From positions 156,707-220,706 of the forward strand of contig NZ_BMTV01000009.1 in NCBI RefSeq assembly GCF_014649855.1: a DNA stretch of 64,000 nucleotides, read 5' to 3'. The DNA comes from Streptomyces roseolus (GTDB lineage: Bacteria; Actinomycetota; Actinomycetes; Streptomycetales; Streptomycetaceae). A program made the position numbers and the translations under genes. Numbering within the stretch: the stretch's first letter is position 1; each line of letters begins with the position of its first letter. This document shows, in pieces, positions 43,113-50,789 of the stretch. The notes under the pieces were generated by a model that did not search any database, was not told the origin of the DNA, and saw only the letters and a list, made by a program, of their open reading frames with translations.

Positions 43113-44075
43113 TCAGATCCGGTCGGGTGCGCTGATGCCGAGCACGGAGAGGCCGCCGGCGAGCACCGTCCCGGCGGCTTCGGCGAGCGCGAGCCGGGAG
43201 CGGTGGGCGGCCGAGGGTTTCTCGTCGCCGAGCGGCAGAACGGTGTGCTGGAAGCCGAGCAGCGCGTCGGCGACGGCTTCGAGGTGCCGTGCGACCCGGT
43301 CGGGGGCGCGGTGGCGGGCGGCGGCGAGAAGTACGGAGGGGTGGTCGCGAAGGAGCCCGGCCAGCGGATCCTCGACCTCCGTCTCGTACGAGGGGAGGAC
43401 GTCGAGCTGCCGGCCGTTGACGAGGAGCCGGCGGGCGCGGGAGTGGGCGTACTGGACCCGGAAGAGCCCGTTGCGCTCGTGCCGCACGAGGAGCGGGGCC
43501 CCGTCGAGGGGCCGGTCGTGGGGCGCGGCGCGCAGCAGCCGCCACCGGGCGGCGTCGCTCCCGAGCGCCTCGCCGTCGTACGTCCCCGGGTGCACGTGCA
43601 CCCGCTCGCCCCCGCCCGCGACGCCGGCGTCACCGCCCTGCGCGCGCACCAGCTCGACCAGACACTCCACGACGACGGAGGCACGCTCTTCGCGGACGCC
43701 CTCGAACCGCACGGCCTCCCCGGCGAGCCCGTCCCCGTGCCCGTACGAGAGCCCGGCGGCGCGCACGGCCGCCACGAGCCCGGCCCCACCACCCGGGCGC
43801 AGGGTGAAATTGAGGAACCCGGGCCCGGTGATGTCCACGGAGAGGATCCCGTCGGCGCCCTCGAGGCGCTCCTTGAGCAGGGAGGCCACGTCGAGGGCGG
43901 CCCGCCCGGCCGGCCGCGCGAGCGTCAGCGCGACGCTGCTGGCGTACTCCCCCACTCCTCCGGGCCGCGCCTTCTCGACCTTCACGCGCGGAGGAACGTC
44001 GACCCGCAGCGCACCGTCGTCGACCGCACGGCGCACGGCGTGCTGCACGGTGAGGGAGAGGTCCGCGGGGGTCAC
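43113..44075 (-). CDS. nrtL: NrtL, ArgS-related anticodon-binding protein
   Basis: This 320-residue protein keeps only the two ends of arginyl-tRNA synthetase: an N-terminal additional domain (residues 1-115, with GEYASSVALTLARPAG and ITGPGFLNFTLRPG) and a C-terminal DALR-type anticodon-binding domain (from about 200, with QYAHSRARRLL and LGISAPDRI). The catalytic HIGH and KMSKS parts are absent, so it cannot aminoacylate. It probably binds tRNA or acts with LysA. The start is GTG 44075, apparently leaderless. Confidence 0.85.
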   Translation of the reverse strand: MTPADLSLTVQHAVRRAVDDGALRVDVPPRVKVEKARPGGVGEYASSVALTLARPAGRAALDVASLLKERLEGADGILSVDITGPGFLNFTLRPGGGAGLVAAVRAAGLSYGHGDGLAGEAVRFEGVREERASVVVECLVELVRAQGGDAGVAGGGERVHVHPGTYDGEALGSDAARWRLLRAAPHDRPLDGAPLLVRHERNGLFRVQYAHSRARRLLVNGRQLDVLPSYETEVEDPLAGLLRDHPSVLLAAARHRAPDRVARHLEAVADALLGFQHTVLPLGDEKPSAAHRSRLALAEAAGTVLAGGLSVLGISAPDRI

Positions 44076-44081
44076 GCTCCC

Positions 44082-44087
44082 AGCCTA
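44082..44087 (-). promoter_or_regulatory. -10 element for leaderless nrtL
   Basis: TAGGCT on the minus strand is followed by GGGAGC and the start GTG. The arrangement is nearly identical to that of the adenosyltransferase gene at 13,800. Confidence 0.5.
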
Positions 44088-44251
44088 GGGGAGGAGGGGG
44101 GCAGGAACGCGAACCGGTTTCGCCATACGGGCAGCCCGGAGGACGGAGAAGGGAGAGGCCGAGGTCGGAAGGGCCCCGGGAAACACGAACAAGATCAGCA
44201 GCTCGCCGTGGTGCACGGCGCCCCGGGCAAGAGCGAAGCCGCCCGACTCGC

Positions 44252-44944
44252 TCACCCTCCTGGGCAGAAGCTCCCGGCGGCAGACGACCCGGCGGGCTTT
44301 TCGGCGGTGGGTCTTCCGGCGACGGGCCTCTCGGTGGTGGCACTCTCGGTGGTGGGTCTTCCGGCGACGGGCCTCTCGGTGGTGGCACTCTCGGTGGTGG
44401 GTCTTCCGGCGACGGGCCTCTCGGTGGTGGCACTCTCGGTGGTGGGTCTCTCGACGGCGGGTCTCTCGGCGGTGGGCTTTGGGGCGGCGGATCTCTCGGC
44501 GGTGGGTCTCTCCGCGCAGCCGTCCCCTGCGGACGGCTCCTCTCCCGCGTCGGCCCCGCCGGCCTGGCGCCGCTGCCGGGGCGCGCGGTGCAGGAGCTGC
44601 CGGACGACCCGTACGAGCTCCGCCGGCTCGAAGGGCTTCGCGAGGAACGCGTCCGCCGCCGGAGCCCCCTCGCCCTCCCCGCCGGCACTGATGATCGCCA
44701 CGGGCAGATGCCGGGTCCGCGGATCCTCCCGCAGCCGCTGGGCGGTCTTGATCCCGTCGAGCCGCGGCATGACGACGTCGAGCGTCACGACATCGGGCCG
44801 CACGCGATGCACGACGTCCAGACACTCGGCACCATCGGCCGCGGTCACGACCTCGAACCCCTCGAGTTCGAGATTGACCCTGATCAACTGCCGGATGACC
44901 TTGTTGTCGTCGACAACGAGCACCCGCCCGGACACGCCTGACAC
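44252..44944 (-). CDS. stand-alone receiver-domain response regulator with tandem-repeat tail
   Basis: This 230-residue protein starts with a CheY-like receiver domain: RVLVVDDNKVIRQLIR, the phospho-acceptor Asp in DVVTLDVVMPRLDG, IISAGGEGEG and FLAKPFEPAELV. There is no DNA-binding domain. From about residue 135 on it is a low-complexity tail of five-residue units (RPTTE, SATTE, RPVAG), including three near-identical 15-residue blocks. GTG 44944 is the likely start, GTG 44935 an alternative; no clear Shine-Dalgarno sequence is present. Confidence 0.75.
   Translation of the reverse strand: MSGVSGRVLVVDDNKVIRQLIRVNLELEGFEVVTAADGAECLDVVHRVRPDVVTLDVVMPRLDGIKTAQRLREDPRTRHLPVAIISAGGEGEGAPAADAFLAKPFEPAELVRVVRQLLHRAPRQRRQAGGADAGEEPSAGDGCAERPTAERSAAPKPTAERPAVERPTTESATTERPVAGRPTTESATTERPVAGRPTTESATTERPVAGRPTAEKPAGSSAAGSFCPGG
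44291..44515 (-). repeat. 15/45-base tandem repeat in the response-regulator tail
   Basis: A 45-base unit made of three related 15-base subunits is present in three nearly exact copies (about 44,315-44,450), flanked by more degenerate 15-base units. All are in frame. Confidence 0.85.
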
Positions 44945-45044
44945 GTGAACGAGAGTAGGCCGCCCCGAGGGGCTGCGTCCGGGTTTTGCCCACTTCCGAC
45001 CCGTGCGAGCGAACACCCCCGCGGTGACGCCCCGGAAATACCTG

Positions 45045-45075
45045 TTCACAGGCACCCCGCGACAGCTGGTAAGGT
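45045..45075 (+). promoter_or_regulatory. possible promoter of tRNA-Arg
   Basis: TTCACA (45045-45050) and TAAGGT (45070-45075) precede the tRNA by 30 bases. The spacer is 19, slightly long. Confidence 0.35.
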
Positions 45076-45104
45076 TTCACCCGTCGCCGCCAAGCAGCGA
45101 CAAC

Positions 45105-45176
45105 GCCCCCGTAGCTCAGGGGATAGAGCAACGGCCTCCGGAGCCGTGTGCGCAGGTTCGAATCCTGCCGGGGGCA
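45105..45176 (+). tRNA. tRNA-Arg (anticodon CCG)
   Basis: The 72 bases fold as a cloverleaf: acceptor GCCCCCG/CGGGGGC, D-arm GCTC...GAGC, anticodon stem ACGGC/GCCGT with loop CTCCGGA (anticodon CCG), and a T-arm with GGTTCGAATCC. CCA is not encoded. An integrase gene lies 430 bases downstream, so the 3' half is a likely attachment site. Confidence 0.93.
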
Positions 45177-45183
45177 CTTCCGG

Positions 45184-45225
45184 AAAGAGGGCCTGACCAG
45201 CGGAAACGCTGGTCAGGCCCTCTTT
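45184..45225 (+). terminator. terminator after tRNA-Arg
   Basis: A perfect 19-base-pair stem (45184-45202 with 45207-45225) with a GAAA tetraloop starts eight bases after the tRNA. The right arm ends in CTCTTT. Confidence 0.85.
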
Positions 45226-45605
45226 GTGTGGGACTGAAACAGCAACGGCCTACCTTGCCGCTCCTGCTCCCGGGGGCGGCGCCCTGACCTGGAACTTTAT
45301 CGCGCCGGACGTACGGTGTCCCGTTTGTCCGATCCCGCGAGAACGACGTCGTGGGACATGCGCGGGACGAAAAACCTCCGGAGAGGGCGGAGAACCCCGT
45401 CCTCACCCCGTGACCTGCGCTTTTCCCGCCAGCGCGAGTCAACCGCATACGGAGCGCGGGGCCGTTGCGCTTCGCATCTCACCTCTCCGGCTGGTCGTTT
45501 ACCTCGATACGGCGCGGGCTCCCTCTGACATCGGCGCACCCGCAGACGCGCGGGGCACGAGGTCCCGTGGGCCACTGGAGTGACCGCGAGGAGGTGGACG
45601 GTCTC
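45226..45605. other. gene-poor stretch between tRNA terminator and integrase
   Basis: No supported gene is seen in these 380 bases. Composition is a little less G+C-rich than the flanks. It may hold integrase arm-binding sites or decayed sequence at the island edge, but no clear repeats were identified. Confidence 0.4.
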
Positions 45606-46865
45606 TCATCCGTATTCGTCCAGAAGCGCGTCGATGCGCCTGTTGGCGAGGGCCTGACGGCCGTAGAGGCATTTCGCGTACCGGGTCATGAGGACCTCGA
45701 CGCTGTTGCCCGCCCGTTCGGCGACCTCGGTGGGGTCGACGCCGGCGTTCAGCCAGGTGGACAGGGCCGAGTGCCGCAGGTCGTAGGGGCGGACGGCGAG
45801 GGGAGACGCCACCAGGTCCGGCGGGAGGGCGAGTTCGCGGGCCTCGTGCCAGGCGCGATCGTACGTGCTGGAGCCCACGATGCCGCCCTTCTCGTTGAAG
45901 AACAGCCGTCCGCCGTCCGCGGTGCCGAAGGTGTCGACACTCTCCCTCCACAGGCGGACGAGTTCGGGCGGAAGCGGCACGACACGCGTGTCGCTCGGCG
46001 GGCGGCTCTTCAGGCCGCGGAGGTCGTGGTTCCGTCCGCTGTCGGTCCACTTCTTGCCGACGGAGGGGTGGGTGGCATGCAGGACCGCGGTGCCCCACCC
46101 TGTCGCGGGCAGGTCGCAGTCGGGCAGCGTGACGGCCACGGCTTCGGCCGGCCGCAGTCCCGCGTAGTACATCCCGGCGAAGAGGCCGACCAGCCTTCGC
46201 CCTCGCGCCCGCTCGTAGCCGCCTACGTAGGAGACCGCGCAGAGCAGGCTCCGCGCCTGCACGGGGTTGACGACGACACGGGGATCGACCTGCTGGACGG
46301 TCTCGGTGATGCGCCAGCTGACGTGGGCCAGGGGATCGGCGCGGAGCCGTCCCAGTTCGATCGCGTACCGCACCGAGTTCACGAGCGTCGTGCGCTTGCG
46401 TCGCTGTGTTTCGGCAGCCGCGACCGTGCCGTCCCGCTTCAGCCGGAGAGCCTGCAGCACGCCGCGCATCACGACCGGGTCCAGAAGGTCGTCCAGGGGG
46501 CGTGAAGCCCGGGCGACCCAGTCCAGAGCGAGCCGCACCTCCGTGGGCGCGGTGCGCGCATCGGGCCGGGGGATCACGAACGCCCAGTTCCGCAGGGCCC
46601 GCCGCAGCAGCTCGTCATCCGGCCGTCCTCGCGTCCTTCGGAGCATCGCCATGGTGAGGGAGCAGAGGGCGTCGTTGGTCTCGTTCCGGGTCTTCGCCGA
46701 AACCTGCCCCCAGCGCACCTCCAGGTATTCGAGAGCGAAGGCGTACCAGCTGATGGTGGTCGCACCGCGCCCGCTCCTCACCCGGCCGAAGTCGTCAGCG
46801 GCGGCTTCCCTGACGGCTCGGACCAACGAGGCCCCGAGCTCGTCAGCCAGAGCCCTGACATCCAC
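45606..46865 (-). CDS. tyrosine recombinase/integrase
   Basis: This 419-residue protein has an N-terminal SAM-like core-binding domain and a C-terminal catalytic domain. Catalytic residues are Arg238 (YAGLRPAEA), Lys286 region, YDLRHS at 361-366 (Arg364; the usual HxxR His is Tyr361), AGNSVEV at 385-391 (Asn387 where His is common), and the nucleophile Tyr396 in TRYAKC. It points towards the tRNA-Arg gene, the usual layout of an element integrated in a tRNA. The start is GTG 46865 without an evident Shine-Dalgarno sequence. Confidence 0.88.
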   Translation of the reverse strand: MDVRALADELGASLVRAVREAAADDFGRVRSGRGATTISWYAFALEYLEVRWGQVSAKTRNETNDALCSLTMAMLRRTRGRPDDELLRRALRNWAFVIPRPDARTAPTEVRLALDWVARASRPLDDLLDPVVMRGVLQALRLKRDGTVAAAETQRRKRTTLVNSVRYAIELGRLRADPLAHVSWRITETVQQVDPRVVVNPVQARSLLCAVSYVGGYERARGRRLVGLFAGMYYAGLRPAEAVAVTLPDCDLPATGWGTAVLHATHPSVGKKWTDSGRNHDLRGLKSRPPSDTRVVPLPPELVRLWRESVDTFGTADGGRLFFNEKGGIVGSSTYDRAWHEARELALPPDLVASPLAVRPYDLRHSALSTWLNAGVDPTEVAERAGNSVEVLMTRYAKCLYGRQALANRRIDALLDEYG

Positions 46866-47031
46866 TTCATCGCCGGCCGCCGGGGCTTCATCACCCTCGG
46901 CCCACGCCGTCCGGGTGCATTTCGTACCTGGCCTGCCGAACTCCGCATGACGACCACCGCCTCTCTCCAGCTCAACGCGCCGCCTGCGGCTCCCATGCCA
47001 GCCAAGAGAGCCCCACTAGGAGGATGAAGGG

Positions 47032-47037
47032 TAGGAT
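47032..47037 (+). promoter_or_regulatory. -10-like element for leaderless antitoxin gene
   Basis: TAGGAT lies seven bases before ATG 47045. This would make the toxin-antitoxin message leaderless. Confidence 0.4.
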
Positions 47038-47044
47038 AAGCAGC

Positions 47045-47308
47045 ATGAGCGAGCCCACCGGGAAGTACTCGATCACCATGCCGCGCGACATCGCCGAAGC
47101 CGCCAAGGCCCGCAGCGGCCCCTCCGGCCTTTCCGCCTACGTGGCCGCCGCCGTCGCCCGCCAGATCGAACGCGACAACCTCAACGAACTCATCACCGTC
47201 GCCGAGGCCGGGCACGGCCCCGTCACAGACGACGAGGTCCAGGCCTTGCGCGACCAGCTCGCCCAGGCCCGTCGTGAGCAGAACCAGCATGGGGCGAGCG
47301 CGGCGTGA
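47045..47308 (+). CDS. antitoxin, ribbon-helix-helix-like (VapB role)
   Basis: This 87-residue protein has a short beta strand (KYSITMPRDIAEAAKAR) followed by two helices (SGLSAYVAAAVARQIERDNLNELI), the pattern of RHH/CopG antitoxins, and a charged C-terminus likely to bind the toxin. The stop overlaps the toxin start as GTGA. RHH antitoxins usually repress their own operon. Confidence 0.78.
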   Translation: MSEPTGKYSITMPRDIAEAAKARSGPSGLSAYVAAAVARQIERDNLNELITVAEAGHGPVTDDEVQALRDQLAQARREQNQHGASAA

Positions 47309-47718
47309 CCCGCTCCCCCGCGGTCCCCGGCGGAACCCTCGTCCTCGACAGCGAAGGTCTGGCGAAGGCTGTCCTGCGCGACAGAATGGTCACCACTTGG
47401 CTCGCTCTGGCCCGCGCCGACGACCTGCGCGTGATCACCTCGGCGGCCACCCTCGTCGAGGTGGTCCACCCCCGCATCAACCGTCCGGCCCTGGAGTGGA
47501 CACTCTCCCGCCTCGTCGTCGAACCGATCACCGAACCGATCGCCCGCCACGCCGTCGCACTCCTCGCCGACGCCGGTCTGCACGGCCACAAGTACGCCAT
47601 CGACGCCATGCTCGCCGCCACCGCCCTCGCCGCATCCGGGCCGGTCACGATCCTCACCTCCGACCCCGAGGACCTCATCGCCCTGTGCGGTGGACGCGTC
47701 ACAGTGATCAAGGTCTGA
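47305..47718 (+). CDS. VapC-like PIN-domain toxin ribonuclease
   Basis: This 137-residue PIN-domain protein has the acidic residues of the active site: Asp15 (TLVLDSEGL), Glu52 (ATLVEVV), Asp100 (YAIDAML) and Asp120 (TILTSDPEDL). VapC toxins cleave tRNA or rRNA. GTG 47305 overlaps the antitoxin stop by four bases, so translation is coupled. Placed next to the integrase, it may stabilise the island. Confidence 0.82.
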   Translation: MTRSPAVPGGTLVLDSEGLAKAVLRDRMVTTWLALARADDLRVITSAATLVEVVHPRINRPALEWTLSRLVVEPITEPIARHAVALLADAGLHGHKYAIDAMLAATALAASGPVTILTSDPEDLIALCGGRVTVIKV

Positions 47719-47762
47719 CCGCCTGACCATGCGAAACGCGATCGCGAATTCGGGCAGCTGTT

Positions 47763-48566
47763 TCAGCCCCTGCCCTCTGTCCCCAGCCATGACTCGAAGG
47801 CCATCAACTGTTCGCCCACGGCCCCCAGCGAGTACGGCGAGGATTCGTACTGCACCGACAGATTGGTCTCGTAGAGCTTGTACACCGCCGGAGCCGTCTC
47901 CCCCGCCAGGGAGGCCTCCTTCAGGGCCCGGGCCACTGTTTCGATGTCCGCTCGACGAAGGGCACCCGTGGCCTCCGGCCACACCGTCTCCGCGAGGTGA
48001 TCACAGAGCTCCATCAGAAAGCGGCCCGCCCGCGCCGCACGGTCGGAGGTCGCCTCTTGCCTCGCCTCGTGCATATGGTCCGCAAGATGGTCGTTGCGCT
48101 CGTCCTCGCTGTCCCATGAGCCATCGTCGTAAATCTCTTTCCAGGTGCTCTCGGCCCGATCCATCGCCGCCTGAAATTCTTGGTCGAGTGCCTCTTGAGT
48201 CAGGGTGGGATGCGATGCCTCGACATCCTTCAGCCCGTCCATCAGCCCGTCCACGGAGGCCGCGGGGAGAGGATGCCCGTCGCGCACCGCAGTCAACAAG
48301 GCGACCGTGTCGACCGCACGCCGCACCTGTTCGCTGTCGACCAGACCCCACAACTCATCAGCACATCGCTCGACGGCCGAATAGTTGTGATCGGCGATCT
48401 CTCCGTCGATCTCCCATGAGAGATTGAGGAGTGCTTCCTGCACACTCTCAACCTCTTCCAGGGCGTTCTCGATCTCCTCATCCATCTTCGCGACGACTCG
48501 CAACGCCTCTTGGGCCTCCGTGACCTCACCTTCCAGTCGGGCCACGCGGTCCGCGAGCTCGCCCAT
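47763..48566 (-). CDS. hypothetical coiled-coil protein, last gene of the defence-like array
   Basis: This 267-residue acidic protein begins MGELADRVARLEGEVTEAQE, a coiled coil over about the first 65 residues, then a helical domain with HNYSAVERCADELWGLV and YDDGSWDSEDERNDHLADHM. No enzymatic motif, signal peptide or membrane segment is seen. GAGGAGGAGAA precedes ATG 48566. It lies 66 bases after the helicase gene on the same strand. It could be a structural or immunity-type partner, but its function is not known. Confidence 0.65.
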   Translation of the reverse strand: MGELADRVARLEGEVTEAQEALRVVAKMDEEIENALEEVESVQEALLNLSWEIDGEIADHNYSAVERCADELWGLVDSEQVRRAVDTVALLTAVRDGHPLPAASVDGLMDGLKDVEASHPTLTQEALDQEFQAAMDRAESTWKEIYDDGSWDSEDERNDHLADHMHEARQEATSDRAARAGRFLMELCDHLAETVWPEATGALRRADIETVARALKEASLAGETAPAVYKLYETNLSVQYESSPYSLGAVGEQLMAFESWLGTEGRG

Positions 48567-48632
48567 TTCTCCTCCTCGTCTTGTCGTGACCCCGTGCCCA
48601 GTCATTACGGGGCCAGGCCGGTCCGCCGCCGC

Positions 48633-50765
48633 TCACATCCCGGTCGTGAGCAGGAAGGGGCTGGGATCCCCCGCCCAAGACACGTACAGGCCGTCGCGGG
48701 CCCGGGTGCAGGCGACGAACAGCAGGCAGCGTTCCGCCAGCAGATCGGCCTCGTGCTGGCGGAGGTCGACGTCCGCAGGCGTCACCGCTTTGGGATAGGG
48801 CACGGCGCCGTCATGGACGCCGACCACCGCGACACAGCGGTACTCCAGGCCCTTGAAGGAGTGCATGGTGCCGACATTCACGGCGTCGGCCGCCGACAGC
48901 CGGTCCGCCCGCAGTCGTCGAGCGGGGATGCCGGCCGCCGACAGGCGCTCCGTCACCTGGTCGCAGGTCCGGTTGAAGCGTGCGCTCACGCCGATTTCAC
49001 CGGGGGCGATGCCCTCCTCCAGCCAACCGCGCACGCGCGCGACGAGCGCTGCCAGCTCCGCATCGTGGGAGGAGGCCGCATGGGTCTCGGGGCAGGTCCC
49101 GTGCAGGGCCGAGCGGTAGCCGAGCAGGGTTTCGTGGCGGCCGTCGTCCTCGAGCTGGGCGAAGGGGCGGCCGACGAGGAGAGCGGTGGACCAGCTCAGG
49201 ATCTCGTGCGTGGAGCGGTAGTTCTTGCGCATCTTCGTCGACCGCCCGGCGACCTTGATCCCGACCGTCTTCAGGGAGACCTTGCTGTCGTAGATCCGCT
49301 GGTGCGGGTCGCCCGCGATGAACAGGTCGTCCGGGCGTGCCGGGGTGGCGGCACGCAGAAGGCGCCACTGGGCGGGGTGAAGGTCCTGGGCCTCGTCGAC
49401 GACGACGTGCCGGTAGCGCGGCCCGGCCCGCTCCAGTAGGTCCGCGGCCTCCGCGCAGGTCCCTAGATAGGTCCGCAGCCCGTCGGAGGCCAGCCGGGCG
49501 GTGAACTCCTCGACGGCGCGCCACACCGGCCGCCGGGCCGTCGCCGGCAACGCGCTGCCGCGCCCCTTACGCTCAGCGGTCTCGTACTCCTCGTAGGTGC
49601 GCAGGTTCTGGGCGAGGACGACGTGCTTGTACTCCTGGGCGAGGAACTGCGGGCTCCCGGTGAAGCCCGCGGTCCGGGCGGCCTGCTGCCAGCGGGCCGA
49701 CTCCTCGTCGGCACGCAGGGGCCGGCGTGACGTGGCCAGCACCCGTCCGGCGAACGCGTCGACGGTCATGATGTCCACCCGGTCCCGGAGCGCCTCGTCG
49801 TCGACGAGTTCGGCGAGGCCGGCGCGCAGGGCGGCCACCAGGGCGTTGGTGTAGGTGGTGAGGAGGATGCGGTCGCCGTCGCGCAGATGACCGAGCAGGT
49901 GACGCACGCGGTGCAGGGCGACGACCGTCTTTCCCGTTCCGGGGCCTCCGGTGACCTGCGCCGGGCCGGAGTAGGAGGGCCGGTAGGCCACCTTGTGCTG
50001 GGACGGGTGTAGAAAGACGCGCCACGCGGCGAAGGGTTTGTCGAGGATCTCTCGGAGCTCGTCCGGCCCCGTGACCAGGGCGATGCGCGTACGCGTGTGC
50101 CGGATGGCGGTGGCGTAGTCGACGGGGTTCACGGGCCCGGCGCTGTCCGCGGCGGCCAGGTTGACCGCCACCACCTCGCGCCACACGTCCTCCACGGTGA
50201 ACCCGGCGGCGAGGTATTCCAGCACCTCCCGCTGGTCCTGGGGGAAGAACGGGGCGAAGGCCTCCAGCTGCTCAGAAGTGGTCAGGACCCGGGCCTGCCG
50301 CAGCGTCGTGCCGTCGATACCGAGGGCCGCGAGATCTCCGTCCGAGAACCTGGCGAAGAGCCGCTGCTCGGGAGCGGGGGCAGTCCGCTCGTACGCGGGG
50401 GTGAGCTCCTCCAGGACGGCGATGTCGCGGATTTCGACGGCCCGGGTGACCGTGTTGATGCTCGCCTTCTGCTTGACTGCCCACGCGTTCGCCTCGTCGT
50501 GCGGCAGCACCCGCAGCAGGACGTAGGTGTCCCCGCTGTCGGGTGCCAGCACGACCCCCCGTGTGCCGCGGTCGATCCGGATCGTCCGGATGTGCGGGTC
50601 CCGGGCGTTCTTGAGGGATTCCAGCTTCAGGCCGGGATCCTTGAACAGCTGCCCCAGGGTGAGCCGTTCGAATTTCTCCCAGGCATCGAAGACTCCTTTA
50701 CGGACCGTGCCCTGGAGCTTGGGGAGCTGGGCGCAGAAGGTGATGTCGAAGGCGAGGCGGGGCAT
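48633..50765 (-). CDS. UvrD/Rep-like SF1 helicase with N-terminal RelE-like domain
   Basis: This 710-residue protein has two parts. Residues 1-115 resemble a RelE/YoeB toxin fold: FDITFCAQLPKLQGTVR, LKLESLKNARDPHIRTIRID and VLLRVLPHDEANAWAV. From about 250 it is an SF1 helicase: Walker A VTGGPGTGKTVVAL (about 265-278), VVDEAQDLHPAQW (about 455), NYRSTHEIL, GTMHSFKGLEYRCV and LLFVACTRARDGLYV. It could unwind or sense nucleic acid and couple this to RNA cleavage, but the RelE-like part may only be structural. It follows the AIPR gene by 24 bases. Confidence 0.82.
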   Translation of the reverse strand: MPRLAFDITFCAQLPKLQGTVRKGVFDAWEKFERLTLGQLFKDPGLKLESLKNARDPHIRTIRIDRGTRGVVLAPDSGDTYVLLRVLPHDEANAWAVKQKASINTVTRAVEIRDIAVLEELTPAYERTAPAPEQRLFARFSDGDLAALGIDGTTLRQARVLTTSEQLEAFAPFFPQDQREVLEYLAAGFTVEDVWREVVAVNLAAADSAGPVNPVDYATAIRHTRTRIALVTGPDELREILDKPFAAWRVFLHPSQHKVAYRPSYSGPAQVTGGPGTGKTVVALHRVRHLLGHLRDGDRILLTTYTNALVAALRAGLAELVDDEALRDRVDIMTVDAFAGRVLATSRRPLRADEESARWQQAARTAGFTGSPQFLAQEYKHVVLAQNLRTYEEYETAERKGRGSALPATARRPVWRAVEEFTARLASDGLRTYLGTCAEAADLLERAGPRYRHVVVDEAQDLHPAQWRLLRAATPARPDDLFIAGDPHQRIYDSKVSLKTVGIKVAGRSTKMRKNYRSTHEILSWSTALLVGRPFAQLEDDGRHETLLGYRSALHGTCPETHAASSHDAELAALVARVRGWLEEGIAPGEIGVSARFNRTCDQVTERLSAAGIPARRLRADRLSAADAVNVGTMHSFKGLEYRCVAVVGVHDGAVPYPKAVTPADVDLRQHEADLLAERCLLFVACTRARDGLYVSWAGDPSPFLLTTGM

Positions 50766-50789
50766 GGCGGAGCTTCTCTCCCGGTGGAT

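Noticed and set aside
44291..44515. Tandem repeat as a possible CRISPR array or iteron origin
   Set aside because: The units are directly abutting, in frame and part of the regulator tail; no spacers, rep gene or cas genes are present.
41805..44948. Plus-strand open frame of about 1050 codons opposite lysA and nrtL
   Set aside because: It spans several real genes on the other strand and has only biased, repetitive sequence.
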